From assembly GCF_000422765.1 (NCBI RefSeq), contig NZ_AUGR01000010.1, forward strand, positions 1 to 64,000: DNA of 64,000 nt, written 5' to 3'. Positions 15,491 through 25,038 of this stretch are shown here, piece after piece. The first letter of the stretch is position 1. Every line of letters starts with the position of its first letter. The translations under genes and the position numbers were made by a program. This DNA is from Neptunomonas japonica DSM 18939 (GTDB lineage: Bacteria > Pseudomonadota > Gammaproteobacteria > Pseudomonadales > Balneatricaceae). The notes below the pieces were generated by a model. That model was given only the letters and a program-made list of their open reading frames with translations, did no database searches and was not told the DNA's origin.

Positions 15491-16063
15491 TTATTTGCCC
15501 CACTGACGTACACGGCCTACATCAAGGTGTACAAAATCGCTACGAGTATAAAGGCCAACTCCGCCGCCTTGTAGCGCTAAAGCCGCATGGTGCAGGTGTT
15601 TTGTGTCAACGCCTGGTAAGCGAATATCAATTGCTTTGCCTTGCATATGTAAGCTCTTTTTGGCTACTTTGTTACTGCGCTGGCTGAGCATAGCGTTAGT
15701 TTCTGCTGATCGGTAACCAGAAATAACATGAAAAGGGTCTGCTGTGCCCAGCATGTTTTTTAAGTCATGTAATAGCGTTAAAAGCTGTGGATCCATGCTG
15801 CCTACTTGGTTATTACGATGGTCACGTAATAGGTAATTAATATTGTCTAGGCTCTCGCTAACGTAGTCGCCACCGGTGTAGAAGGTTGTTTTGAGTGCTT
15901 CACCGGTATGAAGATTCTGGAACATCAATGTTTTATCAAATAGTGGTGTTTGGATGTTGCCCAGTGCCGTTGAGGATACGGCTAAACCGGCTGTAAGACA
16001 GCCCATTTGGCGCAAAAAGGATCGGCGAGACTGATGATGTGAGCGTTGGTGTTTATTTGGCAT
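15491..16063 (-). CDS. MepK-like murein endopeptidase (YcbK, DUF882)
   Basis: A 190-residue protein of the peptidase M15A group. The N-terminus carries a Tat signal (SRRSFLRQ followed by a hydrophobic stretch). The catalytic domain shows ISGYRSAETN, KKSLHMQGKAIDIRLPGV and DFVHLDVGRVRQWG, giving the His-Asp-His zinc site. E. coli MepK cuts peptidoglycan cross-links. The ATG at 16063 is preferred over an in-frame TTG at 16075. It lies about 100 bases downstream of an L,D-transpeptidase gene on the same strand, the same order as ycbB-ycbK in E. coli. Confidence 0.9.
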   Translation of the reverse strand: MPNKHQRSHHQSRRSFLRQMGCLTAGLAVSSTALGNIQTPLFDKTLMFQNLHTGEALKTTFYTGGDYVSESLDNINYLLRDHRNNQVGSMDPQLLTLLHDLKNMLGTADPFHVISGYRSAETNAMLSQRSNKVAKKSLHMQGKAIDIRLPGVDTKHLHHAALALQGGGVGLYTRSDFVHLDVGRVRQWGK

Positions 16064-16163
16064 ATTTCGCTTCAATTGGTCATTATTGAATTTAAAAGTC
16101 GCAATTATGCCTAATATCGGCCGATCTGTATATTAATTGACCATTTGTTTTATTTTAGTTCTG

Positions 16164-17351
16164 TTATTCAATGTTTGGATCGATGGCACTTATTTGATTT
16201 TCTGCACTTTTTAGCTTGGCAAGATCATTTAAATCACGCTTATAGATATCATCTCTAAAGTGTAGAGTTCCTTCTTTATCCAACCATGCTGTCCAATAAA
16301 CAACATAAAGAGGAACAGGGTCCGCGAAGTTTATGTTACGTGTCTTATCTGTTTTAGCGAGTTGCTTTAATCGTGTTTTTTCAGGGCGGTTTGCAAGCGA
16401 CAACAGTGCACTTGCAAGATCTTGTGCTTTCTCTAAGCGCACGCAACCGGAGCTGTAATCGCGTCGTGTACGATTAAATAAGTGTTTTGCAGGAGTGTCG
16501 TGAAGGTAAATGGCATAGCGGCTTTGCGATAGAAATTTGAACTGCCCTAGTGTGTTTCTTTTACTAGGTGGCTCAAAAAAACGTAAATATTCTGCACCTT
16601 GATACATGCTTGAAGGTACAACATTTTCGGCTGGAATAACGTCGCTATTAGGTCCCCAACCGGAGCGAATTTGTAGATTATGGCTGTTTAAAAAATTATC
16701 GTCTTGTTCCCATTTTGGCAATATATCTTTAAAGGCGATACTTTTTGGGACATTCCAAGAAGGGTTGATTACGAGTGTTCTTATGCTGGTGTCAAATACA
16801 GGTGTTTGTCTTTTTTTACGGCCCACGACTGTTTTCATCTCAAGGGTTACTTGCTCTTGATCATATAACCTCAGTTTGAACTCTGGAATATTTACCCGGA
16901 TATAATGTTGCGCCGCGGGCGTACCAAAGCTTTGTTGGCGAGAGGCATTGATTTGCAGTTGCTTGATGCGAAAAGCAGGCGAGGTGTTCAACAAGCGTCG
17001 AGTATGGGGGCCTAAAATACCATCAGCTTCGGCGCCGTGTCGAGATTGGAAGTTAGTTAGAGCTTGAGCAAGCACTTGGTCAAATAGTTCCGGGTGCTCT
17101 GGTGCATCGAGAACGGCTTCTAAATCGCCGAGTAATTGCAGTTTTTGGCGTAGTAAAGGGATACTTGGATGGGTGTCATTCACACGTATAGAAGGACCTT
17201 TGGGTATTTTCTTCCACTGGTCTGAGTTTTCTAAGTCTGCATAAAAGCTCAACGCATCAGATAAGTGAGTAAAAGACTTAGCTGTGGCCATGAAGGGCCA
17301 GCTCATAAGTGATAACGATACTATAAATACGAAAAGCTTGTGTTGTGACAT
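16164..17351 (-). CDS. L,D-transpeptidase family protein (LdtD/YcbB-like, short)
   Basis: A 395-residue protein starting at the ATG at 17351, which has GGAAG upstream; an ATG at 17363 is possible. A signal peptide covers about residues 1-25. A peptidoglycan-binding domain (RHGAEADGILGPHTRRLLN) is followed by the YkuD catalytic domain, with HDTPAKHLFNRTRRDYSSG and CVRLEKAQDLA giving the His and the nucleophilic Cys. It makes 3-3 cross-links in the cell wall. It is much shorter than E. coli YcbB (about 615 residues), with a reduced N-terminal region. Confidence 0.9.
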   Translation of the reverse strand: MSQHKLFVFIVSLSLMSWPFMATAKSFTHLSDALSFYADLENSDQWKKIPKGPSIRVNDTHPSIPLLRQKLQLLGDLEAVLDAPEHPELFDQVLAQALTNFQSRHGAEADGILGPHTRRLLNTSPAFRIKQLQINASRQQSFGTPAAQHYIRVNIPEFKLRLYDQEQVTLEMKTVVGRKKRQTPVFDTSIRTLVINPSWNVPKSIAFKDILPKWEQDDNFLNSHNLQIRSGWGPNSDVIPAENVVPSSMYQGAEYLRFFEPPSKRNTLGQFKFLSQSRYAIYLHDTPAKHLFNRTRRDYSSGCVRLEKAQDLASALLSLANRPEKTRLKQLAKTDKTRNINFADPVPLYVVYWTAWLDKEGTLHFRDDIYKRDLNDLAKLKSAENQISAIDPNIE

Positions 17352-17628
17352 AGCTGCTTCCATCTGCTTTAGGGATTTTGACCCTATACCCGTTGTACAC
17401 AGTACTCAGGATAGACCCGATTAGATGAGATGCACACTTTGCCAGACCGGCAGCCTACTTAAATGTTAATAACTTCCCTTTAAAATTGCCTCTGTGCCCT
17501 GTTACTAATCGATTTTATTTTTAAAAGGTTTAATAACTTTGAGTGTTGGAGGTGTTGATACGTTCCATTTGTCGATAAATGGTTTTACAGCGGGCTTAAC
17601 TAGCGTGACTCAAGAAGGGGGAGAGTAA

Positions 17629-17651
17629 CCCATACTTTGTTAGAGTATGGG
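17629..17651. terminator. hairpin after the yebC-family gene
   Basis: CCCATACT pairs with AGTATGGG across a short loop, 13 bases after the stop of the minus-strand gene. There is no clear T tract. Confidence 0.45.
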
Positions 17652-17663
17652 CTTGTGGTGCGT

Positions 17664-18380
17664 TTACAATTCAGCGCTGTGGAATATGTTTTGAACATCG
17701 TCTAAGTCATTCAGCATCTCTAAAAACTTTTCAAACATCGGGATATCATCTTCAGCGATGGGAGCTGTGTTTTGAGGTACAAACTGAATTTCAGCAACGT
17801 CAAAATCAATTTCGCCAAAGGCATCAGCCAGTGCGTTTTTAGCTTTGAAGTAATCTGTATGGGGTGCAAATACAGAAACAGTTCCGTCTTCGCACTCGAT
17901 ATCGGATACATCAACATCGGCCATCATGAGTGCTTCTAGCGCTGCTTCTTCGTCATCACCTTTAAATACCAAGATAGCACTGTGGTCAAACATGTGGCTA
18001 ACGCTGCCAGATGTGCCAATTTTACTCTTGGTTTTAGTGAAGCAGTTGCGCACATCGCCAAAGGTGCGATTTGGGTTATCAGTAAGGCAGTCAACAATAA
18101 CCATGCAGTTACCGGGTCCAAAGCCTTCATAGCGAGCAGAGGAGAAGTCTTCACCACCACCGCCTTTTGCTTTGTCGATAGCCTTGTCAATTACATGGCT
18201 TGGGACTTGGTCTTTTTTAGCGCGTTCAATTAATCCACGTAGTGTTAGGTTACCGTCCGGGTCAGTACCACCGGCTTTAGCACATACATAAATTTCACGA
18301 CCATACTTACTATAAATCTTGGCTTTATTATCTGACGTCTTAGCCATGGATTCTTTGCGGTTTTGGTAGGCTCTGCCCAT
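17664..18380 (-). CDS. YebC/PmpR/TACO1-family protein (YeeN-like)
   Basis: A 238-residue protein. The N-terminus begins [20 protein letters not shown] and is followed by [18 protein letters not shown], with the family signature [19 protein letters not shown] and [11 protein letters not shown] in the middle. The family includes DNA-binding regulators and translation factors that help ribosomes pass proline stretches. The N-terminal form is nearer to the YeeN branch than to canonical YebC next to ruvC, and no ruv gene is adjacent. The role in this organism is therefore uncertain. Confidence 0.9.
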   Translation of the reverse strand: MGRAYQNRKESMAKTSDNKAKIYSKYGREIYVCAKAGGTDPDGNLTLRGLIERAKKDQVPSHVIDKAIDKAKGGGGEDFSSARYEGFGPGNCMVIVDCLTDNPNRTFGDVRNCFTKTKSKIGTSGSVSHMFDHSAILVFKGDDEEAALEALMMADVDVSDIECEDGTVSVFAPHTDYFKAKNALADAFGEIDFDVAEIQFVPQNTAPIAEDDIPMFEKFLEMLNDLDDVQNIFHSAEL

Positions 18381-18610
18381 TACGCTGTTCCATTAAAAGT
18401 ATTAAAAAACAAATATTACAGATAAGTAATTATATAGGGAACCGCGAATCAGGAGAAAGATGAGATAAGGTTGTCAGCATTATCTGCTAATTCATGGCTG
18501 GAAAGCGCTATTAGGCTAATCTTTGATGGCTAATTGTCAGTAAATAACAGATAAGAGTATGGTAGAACTATTCGGATTATTGATATTAGCCATCTTTTTG
18601 GAGACACATC

Positions 18611-19213
18611 ATGAAAACACTTCATAAAAATAACTTCTATTGCTGGAGTGTCTTTGATGAAGATCGAAATATCGATTTTCACAGTTATCTATGGGTTCGG
18701 CCGCAGGGGAATATCGTTTTTGATCCTCTACCTCTAACAGAACATGATAAGCAGCATTTGCTGTCGTTGGGTGAGATAAGTCATATCTTCATCTCTAACT
18801 CTGACCATGTTAGGGATGCGCAAGCTTTAGCTGCGAAAACGGGAGCCCTTATATGTGGACCAGAAGCAGAGAAAGATAGTTTTCCTATGGAGTGCGATCA
18901 ATGGGTGAGCGCCGAAAGCCCGTTAGTAGATGGGTTGGATGTTTATAGTGTTTCAGGCTCAAAAACAGATGGCGAGTTGGCGTTTGTCGTTGAGGGCGAT
19001 ACCTTGATTACGGGTGATTTGGTGCGCGCGCATTCAGGGGGCAAGTTGTGTATTCTTCCAGACGGAAAGTTACAGGATAAGAGCCAAGCTGTTTCTTCGG
19101 TAACGCAGTTGGCAACTATCCGCGGCATAACGGCGGTGTTGCCAGGGGATGGCTGGCCTATTTTCAGGGATGGTGATGCTGCTTTGGCTGAGCTGGTGGC
19201 TTCCTTATCTTAA
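18611..19213 (+). CDS. metallo-beta-lactamase-fold protein with atypical metal site
   Basis: A 200-residue protein. The strands HSYLWVRPQGNIVFDPLPLT and the segment AFVVEGDTLITGDLVRAHSG followed by GGK resemble the core of the MBL fold. The HxHxDH motif is replaced by SNSDHVRD, and the last strand has LPGDGWP in place of a histidine. Metal coordination is probably changed or lost, so it may be a non-hydrolytic relative. AGGAGAC-like bases (GGAGAC) precede the ATG. It stands alone. Confidence 0.65.
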   Translation: MKTLHKNNFYCWSVFDEDRNIDFHSYLWVRPQGNIVFDPLPLTEHDKQHLLSLGEISHIFISNSDHVRDAQALAAKTGALICGPEAEKDSFPMECDQWVSAESPLVDGLDVYSVSGSKTDGELAFVVEGDTLITGDLVRAHSGGKLCILPDGKLQDKSQAVSSVTQLATIRGITAVLPGDGWPIFRDGDAALAELVASLS

Positions 19214-19231
19214 GTTAGCCAAGCTTTATTC

Positions 19232-19957
19232 CTATTTAAGGTGGCGCCCGCCATCAACATGCAGTGTTCTACCTGTCACGTAATGGCTATGTAGCAGGTA
19301 GTTTACGGCTTCAATGATTTCTTGTGAGCCTGGCTCAATTTCCATTAGCGACTTTTTCAGTGTTTTTATTCGATACTCGGCATCATCATCTGGGTTGAAC
19401 ATGATCATGGCCGGTGCAATTGCGTTAACTTTTACTTTAGGCGCTAATAGCGCCGAAAAGGATAAAGTCATATTTGCTAAGGCGGCTTTACTTGCTGCAT
19501 AAGCGATGTGCTTTTTACTGCCTTTATCAACCACATAATCGGTAAAATGAATAATGTCGCTAGACTCTCTATGGGAAGACTTTTCAGCGTAGGCTTGTAA
19601 CCTATCCATCAATGCTAAGTTGATTTGGTAAGGTGTATTGACGTGTATTTGCATCATTCTTTCGAGTGTTGTTGCAGGTGATAAAGAATTGCTGTCAGGT
19701 AGCCAGTCGGATGCGTTGTGAATAATCGCACGCAATCGTGGGTGGTTAGTTTTTATTGAGTGGGTGAATGCTGTGATTTGCGCATTATCATAAAAATCAC
19801 AGCAATATAGTTCTGCACCTAGCTGGCGCAGTTCTTCGATGGACCCATATTCTGTTCGGTAAGTACCTATTACGGGGTGTCCTGAGTTGAGTAGATACTT
19901 TGCTAATGCATAGCCAATCCGCTTGCCGATACCTGTAATGATAATGGGGGCGTTCAT
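19232..19957 (-). CDS. folM: dihydromonapterin reductase
   Basis: A 241-residue short-chain dehydrogenase very like E. coli FolM. It shows IITGIGKRIGYALA (NADP site), HNASDWLPD, MMQIHVNTPYQINLAL, DIIHFTDYVVDKGSKKHIA and the YAASKAAL catalytic Tyr-x3-Lys, ending TGRTLHVDGGRH. It reduces dihydromonapterin to tetrahydromonapterin. The ATG at 19957 with AAGGA upstream is preferred over a start at 19975 that would overlap folX. It follows folX by about 10 bases, so the two form an operon. Confidence 0.93.
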   Translation of the reverse strand: MNAPIIITGIGKRIGYALAKYLLNSGHPVIGTYRTEYGSIEELRQLGAELYCCDFYDNAQITAFTHSIKTNHPRLRAIIHNASDWLPDSNSLSPATTLERMMQIHVNTPYQINLALMDRLQAYAEKSSHRESSDIIHFTDYVVDKGSKKHIAYAASKAALANMTLSFSALLAPKVKVNAIAPAMIMFNPDDDAEYRIKTLKKSLMEIEPGSQEIIEAVNYLLHSHYVTGRTLHVDGGRHLK

Positions 19958-19967
19958 AGAGGGGTCC

Positions 19968-20333
19968 TTAGTCACAGTACTTTTCTAATGTTAGCGAAAC
20001 AGAGTCGGCAAAGCGCAATGCGTGCGGCTTATCAACAGTGACAGAGGCGTACTTAACCCAGACGTGCTGTGTACAGATATCGAGAACATCAGCGACCAAT
20101 TTTTCTAATAATAAGAAACGCCCCTCCTCAACGTGGTGAATCACTTGTTTAGTAATCACTTTGTAGTTGAGTGCTTCTTCTACATTGTCAGTTTGATAGG
20201 CTTTCTCTGCAGGATAATGAATCTTGATATTGATGATGACGTCCTGCTGCTTCTCCATTTCATCTTGGTTGAAACCTATATAAGTGCGTAGCCTTAAATT
20301 GGTAATTCGAATGATTGCATCACTTATATTCAT
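19968..20333 (-). CDS. folX: dihydroneopterin triphosphate 2'-epimerase
   Basis: A 121-residue protein matching E. coli FolX along its length: IIRITNLRLRTYIGFNQDE, EALNYKVITKQVIHHVEEGR, LLEKLVADVLDIC and KPHALRFADSVSLTLEK. FolX converts dihydroneopterin triphosphate to dihydromonapterin triphosphate, upstream of FolM. It differs from the related aldolase FolB by the ALRYAD/ALRFAD segment. The pair folX-folM suggests that monapterin is made here; in Pseudomonas it is the cofactor for phenylalanine hydroxylase, but no phhA is in the window. Confidence 0.93.
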   Translation of the reverse strand: MNISDAIIRITNLRLRTYIGFNQDEMEKQQDVIINIKIHYPAEKAYQTDNVEEALNYKVITKQVIHHVEEGRFLLLEKLVADVLDICTQHVWVKYASVTVDKPHALRFADSVSLTLEKYCD

Positions 20334-20601
20334 AGTGTTATCCGTAAGTTGCTTCTTCCTGTAATGAACTTTTAAGTATACATGAGCGTTATGCAGCGCA
20401 GTAGGCTATCCCTTGTACTCCCTATATTGCTCATTAGATATTTAGAGGTACACGGGGTGTTTTGTTAAGTTCAGCGTCATGATTATTTTAAAATGAACTA
20501 CACTTGGTTTTGTATTCATTTTTCGTTCAGATTTGTTGAAATCTTTTATTTATGCACGACGCTAACAGTTACCGCAATACATAGGATCAGGAAGTTTTTC
20601 C

Positions 20602-22581
20602 ATGAAAAATTTAAGTTTTAAATATAAATTGCTGCTGTTGATAGCCCTTCCGGTACTTATTAGTACAGTGATGCTGCTGCAACAGGTATTTAATAGTTAC
20701 TCTGTGAGTCAGCAAAGCGGTGAGCTAGCGCTTTATACGCAGCTGACAACAGTTAATAGCGCATTGGTGCATGAGTTACAAAAAGAAAGGGGAGCAACCG
20801 CTGGCTTTCTTGGGTCATCGGGTGAGCAGTTTTCGGATGTATTGAGACAGCAGAGATCAACAACACAGAAATTCTTGACGAACTGGCAAGACTTCATTGA
20901 TACCAACGCTATTAGCAATACATCACTAGAAGCGTTAATGAGGGATGTTAAGCAAAAGCTAAATAATCTTGAATCTGTTAGAGCGCGAGTCACTGCTTTA
21001 GATATTCCGCTTTCTGAAGCGCTAAAGTATTACACGGGACTGAACGCAAAACTGCTATCGGCAGGTTCTATTACCGCCAACTTAAGCCAAGATGTAAATT
21101 TAACGCGTGCTTCACTAGCCTATTACAACTTTTTGCAGGCAAAAGAGCGTGCGGGAATCGAACGAGCTGTTTTGAGTAATTCATTTGCAGGCGATGCATT
21201 CGCAGCAGGAATGTACGAAAAATACATCACGCTAGTGACTGAGCAAGATACTTATAGCCGTATCTTTAATAATTTGGCATCTGATAAGCATATCGCTTTA
21301 TTTCGTGAGCTTTCAAACTCCGGTGTTGTACAGGAAGTAGAAAGGCTCAGATTAATTGCCTCAGATAAGGCTATGGCAGGAGTGTTTAATGTTGATTCCA
21401 AGCACTGGTTTGGTGAAGCGACAAAGCGTATAAACCTACTCAAAAAATTAGAAGATACTCTGGCTGAAGATGTTATTAATGACGCTAACTCTGCTCAAGA
21501 TCAGGCGTATTCTGCGCTTGTCTTTTACATTGTGCTGCTATTCGCATCTCTCTTAGTTGTTGCTGTTATTGCCTTTAGTATTATTCGCGGTTTAAACCGC
21601 CAGGTGGCGTCGTTGTCTTCTGTCATGAGTAAAGTACGCCATGAGCATGATTTACGCTTACGGGTTGAGGTGTTTAGTCAAGATGAGCTGGGTCATGTAG
21701 CTGAAGGCTTAAATGATACGCTTGCTAACTTTTCAAAGGCAATACATCAACTATCGGGTAGTTGCGATACGCTAGTTGTTATCGCAGATGAAACATCTGA
21801 TGTCGTAGGGCATAGCGTACAGAAATTACAGGAACAGAGGGAGCGCACCACGCAAGTGGCCGCGGCAGTGGAAGAGATGTCCGCCGCCGTTCAAGAAGTT
21901 GCTGGTAGTACCGCAAATACAGCAGACCAAGCTAATACCGCAAGCCAGATGGCTAATGACGGGCATGTGGTGGTTCAGGCATCTGTCGCTTCGGTTAACC
22001 AATTGGCAGATGATGTTAGTTCATTAAGTCAGTTGGTTAATAAACTGCACGCCAGTAGTACTAATATATCTAATGTGGTTGAAGTAATTCATCATGTCTC
22101 GGATCAAACCGGTTTGCTTGCTCTAAACGCGGCAATTGAAGCGGCACGTGCAGGAGAGCAAGGACGGGGGTTTGCAGTTGTCGCCGATGAAGTCAGGACG
22201 TTGGCTCAGCGAACACAAAAATCGACAGCAGAAATTGCGGCCATTATTCAAGAACTGCAAAGTGAAGTAGAACAGGCATTCGCTTTGGTTGAAGCTAACC
22301 ATGCGAAGATGCTAGAAACTGTTGATAGTACGCATAATGTTGAAAGCTCTTTGGATACTATTGTGAATGCGGTTGCGGGCATTATGGATATGTCAGGCCA
22401 AATAGCGACAGCTTCTGAGGAGCAGGCAGCTGTGATTCAGGATGTTAGCAACAACTTAACAGTGATTGATGATAACTCTGATGAGGTGGCAACTGCTGCA
22501 GGTCAGATATCAAACTCTGCACAAAGCCTTGCAAAAATGGCGCATGAGTTAAAAGAACTAGTGCATGGCTTTAAAGTGTAA
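20602..22581 (+). CDS. methyl-accepting chemotaxis protein with NIT sensor domain
   Basis: A 659-residue chemoreceptor. A membrane helix lies at about residues 9-27. A periplasmic NIT domain follows (ALVHELQKERGATAGFLGSS), of the type that senses nitrate or nitrite. A second membrane helix is near residues 305-330, then a HAMP region, and the signalling hairpin carries DQTGLLALNAAIEAARAGEQ followed by GRGFAVVADEVR, the conserved tip. The protein ends GFKV without the NWETF-type pentapeptide. It has its own terminator and stands alone. The ligand is inferred from the domain only. Confidence 0.93.
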   Translation: MKNLSFKYKLLLLIALPVLISTVMLLQQVFNSYSVSQQSGELALYTQLTTVNSALVHELQKERGATAGFLGSSGEQFSDVLRQQRSTTQKFLTNWQDFIDTNAISNTSLEALMRDVKQKLNNLESVRARVTALDIPLSEALKYYTGLNAKLLSAGSITANLSQDVNLTRASLAYYNFLQAKERAGIERAVLSNSFAGDAFAAGMYEKYITLVTEQDTYSRIFNNLASDKHIALFRELSNSGVVQEVERLRLIASDKAMAGVFNVDSKHWFGEATKRINLLKKLEDTLAEDVINDANSAQDQAYSALVFYIVLLFASLLVVAVIAFSIIRGLNRQVASLSSVMSKVRHEHDLRLRVEVFSQDELGHVAEGLNDTLANFSKAIHQLSGSCDTLVVIADETSDVVGHSVQKLQEQRERTTQVAAAVEEMSAAVQEVAGSTANTADQANTASQMANDGHVVVQASVASVNQLADDVSSLSQLVNKLHASSTNISNVVEVIHHVSDQTGLLALNAAIEAARAGEQGRGFAVVADEVRTLAQRTQKSTAEIAAIIQELQSEVEQAFALVEANHAKMLETVDSTHNVESSLDTIVNAVAGIMDMSGQIATASEEQAAVIQDVSNNLTVIDDNSDEVATAAGQISNSAQSLAKMAHELKELVHGFKV

Positions 22582-22604
22582 TCAGCATATGGTGTGAGTT
22601 GGAT

Positions 22605-22637
22605 AAAAAGCAGGCTTTAATGCAATGCCTGCTTTTT
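22605..22637 (+). terminator. terminator of the chemoreceptor gene
   Basis: AAAAAGCAGGC (22605-22615) pairs perfectly with GCCTGCTTTTT (22627-22637) and ends in a T run. Confidence 0.88.
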
Positions 22638-22691
22638 ATTGCTCATAGCTCATTACTTATCATTGTGCTTGCTGTTAGATGAAAGCGTTTA

Positions 22692-23159
22692 TTAAACGGG
22701 CACAGGAATGCTAAAAGACTCTTTTACTTCTTCCATGACAATATAGCTTTTTGAGTTTTTCACTCCTGGTAGCGTAAGCAACATATCCCCTAGTAGCGCA
22801 CGGTATTCAGACATATCTTTGATACGTGCTTTAAGTAGGAAATCTGAATCCCCTGATACTAGATGGCATTCCATAATGTAGGGCAGTTGATTAACGGCTA
22901 GGTTAAAACGCTCGAATGCATCCGGTGATTGGTAAGACAGAGATATTTCGACAAAAACTAACATGCTGTACCCTAGGGCTTCAGGATCTAGCCTGGCATG
23001 ATAACCTTGTATAAAGCCGTCTTTTTCTAGGCGTTTAACCCGTTCAATGCAGGGTGTAGTCGATAGTCCTACTTTATCTGCAAGGTCGGTGTACGATATA
23101 CGGCCATCTTTTTGCAGCTTAGTTAAGATATTTTTATCGATTCGGTCTAACTTCTTCAT
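22692..23159 (-). CDS. Lrp/AsnC-family regulator, likely of dadA
   Basis: A 155-residue protein with an N-terminal helix-turn-helix (LDRIDKNILTKLQKDGRISY, TDLADKVGLSTTPCIERVKR) and a C-terminal RAM ligand domain (HLVSGDSDFLLKARI). It is divergent from dadA, as DadR/Lrp is in Pseudomonas, where the protein senses L-alanine and activates dadAX. The local context supports the same role here. A perfect 16-base palindrome lies in the gap between the two genes. Confidence 0.9.
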   Translation of the reverse strand: MKKLDRIDKNILTKLQKDGRISYTDLADKVGLSTTPCIERVKRLEKDGFIQGYHARLDPEALGYSMLVFVEISLSYQSPDAFERFNLAVNQLPYIMECHLVSGDSDFLLKARIKDMSEYRALLGDMLLTLPGVKNSKSYIVMEEVKESFSIPVPV

Positions 23160-23220
23160 TATATAAAATTCTGTTTATTTTTGAATAGATAGTAAAAGTA
23201 ACTATTTTTTGCAAATAAAA

Positions 23221-23236
23221 CAATAAAATTTTATTG
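23221..23236. promoter_or_regulatory. perfect palindrome, candidate Lrp/DadR operator
   Basis: CAATAAAATTTTATTG is a perfect 16-base palindrome in a very AT-rich gap (23160-23287) between the Lrp-type gene and dadA. Lrp proteins bind AT-rich dyads, so this is a reasonable operator candidate. Confidence 0.5.
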
Positions 23237-23287
23237 CTATTTTCATTTATTCTAGTCGTATATCTTGTATCGACTCTGAGAATAAAA

Positions 23288-24541
23288 ATGAAAATATTGG
23301 TGTTGGGTAGCGGTGTTATCGGTGTTACAAATGCGTATTATCTAGCAAAGGCTGGTCATGAAGTGACGGTGATTGATCGTCAGCCTGCTGCTGCGTTGGA
23401 GACTAGCTATGCAAATGCTGGCCAGATCTCTCCGGGTTACTCTTCTCCTTGGTCTGCTCCAGGTGTGCCGCTGAAAGCGGTTAAATGGATGATGCAAGAT
23501 CTTGCTCCTTTGCGTATTCAGCCTGCATTAGACCCTGTGTTATTCAAATGGATGACCAAAATGCTAGGGAACTGTACGGAAGCGGCTTATCGAGTGAATA
23601 AATCTCGGATGCTGCGTATTGCCGAGTATAGCCGCGATAGCATGAATGAACTGAACAAGGATGTCGCTATTGATTACGATCAGCGTTTTGGTGGCACATT
23701 ACAGGTGTTTCGAACAGAGAAACAGGTAGCTTCTTCTAAGGCCGATATAGCCATTTTAGATGAGTGTGGTGTTAAGTACGAAGTACTAAACCGTGAAGCA
23801 TGTATTGAAAAAGAGCCTGCTTTAGCTCATGTAAAAGAGAAAATCATTGGTGGTCTACGTTTGCCGGGTGATGGTACTGGTGATTGCTATAAGTTTACGC
23901 AAGGCTTAGTTGCTGAGTGTGAAAAACTAGGTGTGACTTTTAGATATAACACTGAAGTGAAAGGGCTTGTTAAAGAGTCCGATGAGATTCAGGGTGTTCA
24001 GCTAGCAAATGAAGTACTTAAAGCTGACCGTTATGTCATGGCATTGGGTAGTTATAGTCCAATTTTATTGGCGAAAGTGGGCATTAAAATACCGGTATAC
24101 CCTGTAAAAGGTTACTCACTAACGCTGCCTATTATTGATGAAAGTCGTGCACCTGTTTCTACCATTATGGATGAAACTTACAAGATTGCAGTGACACGTT
24201 TCAATGATCGCATTCGTGTAGGTGGTACCGCTGAATTAACAGGTTATGACCTGAGCTTGAAAGAAAAGCGCAGAAATAATGTAGATTTTGTTGTGAGCGA
24301 TCTATTTTCGGGTGGTGGTGACTTGTCTAAGGCCGAATTTTGGACAGGCCTGCGTCCGATGACGCCAGATGGTACGCCTGTGTTAGGTGCGACTAAGTAT
24401 TCTAATCTTTATCTCAATACTGGGCATGGCACTCTGGGTTGGACGATGGCTGTTGGTTCTGCTCGTTTTGTGACCGATTCAATCATAGGTCGCAAGACAG
24501 ATATCGATCCATCAGGGCTTGGCATAGAAAGATATGTTTAA
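23288..24541 (+). CDS. dadA: D-amino acid dehydrogenase, small subunit
   Basis: A 417-residue FAD enzyme. The frame opens at 23234, but the ATG at 23288 begins the standard MKILVLGSGVIGVTNAYYLA with its dinucleotide-binding loop. Further signatures are YANAGQISPGYSSPWSAPGV and, near the end, FWTGLRPMTPDGTPVLG and LYLNTGHGTLGWT. It oxidises D-alanine and other D-amino acids to 2-oxo acids and ammonia at the inner membrane. It is followed by ridA and alr, giving a pathway that turns L-alanine into pyruvate. Confidence 0.95.
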   Translation: MKILVLGSGVIGVTNAYYLAKAGHEVTVIDRQPAAALETSYANAGQISPGYSSPWSAPGVPLKAVKWMMQDLAPLRIQPALDPVLFKWMTKMLGNCTEAAYRVNKSRMLRIAEYSRDSMNELNKDVAIDYDQRFGGTLQVFRTEKQVASSKADIAILDECGVKYEVLNREACIEKEPALAHVKEKIIGGLRLPGDGTGDCYKFTQGLVAECEKLGVTFRYNTEVKGLVKESDEIQGVQLANEVLKADRYVMALGSYSPILLAKVGIKIPVYPVKGYSLTLPIIDESRAPVSTIMDETYKIAVTRFNDRIRVGGTAELTGYDLSLKEKRRNNVDFVVSDLFSGGGDLSKAEFWTGLRPMTPDGTPVLGATKYSNLYLNTGHGTLGWTMAVGSARFVTDSIIGRKTDIDPSGLGIERYV

Positions 24542-24616
24542 AAAAAGTGTCTGACCCATTATTGTTATGCTTTTGAACTACATGACCCAACATAATTATT
24601 TTAAAGAGAGCTTATT

Positions 24617-25003
24617 ATGAATCGCAGCATTATTTCTACAGACAAAGCCCCAGCAGCTATCGGACCTTATTCTCAGGCTGTTAAAGCGGGTAACACCGTA
24701 TATATTTCTGGTCAGATCCCATTGGACCCAGAGACCATGGAAATGGTAACAGAGTCTTTTGAAGCGCAGGCTGTTCGTGTATTTGAAAACATGAAAGCAA
24801 TTGTAGACGCTTCAGGTGGTTCTTTTTCAGATGTTGTTAAACTTACTATTTTACTTTCTGATCTTAAGTATTTTGCCGAAGTAAACGAAGTTATGGCGCG
24901 TTATTTCTCTGAACCATACCCCGCTCGTGCTGCTTTTGCCGTAAAAGCATTGCCTAAAGATGCTGATATTGAAGTTGAATCCATCATGGTTATCGCAGAG
25001 TAA
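24617..25003 (+). CDS. ridA: RidA-family enamine/imine deaminase
   Basis: A 128-residue protein with the family pattern [42 protein letters not shown] and the end [20 protein letters not shown] with its catalytic Arg. RidA hydrolyses reactive enamines and imines. Placed between dadA and alr it probably clears imine products of D-amino acid oxidation. AGAG precedes the ATG. Confidence 0.92.
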   Translation: MNRSIISTDKAPAAIGPYSQAVKAGNTVYISGQIPLDPETMEMVTESFEAQAVRVFENMKAIVDASGGSFSDVVKLTILLSDLKYFAEVNEVMARYFSEPYPARAAFAVKALPKDADIEVESIMVIAE

Positions 25004-25038
25004 TTCTGGTTTAGCTAAAGACTGAAAAGGGGATACCT

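Noticed and set aside
15316-15513. 65-codon minus-strand frame
   Set aside because: It overlaps the end of the MepK-like gene and has no features of a protein.
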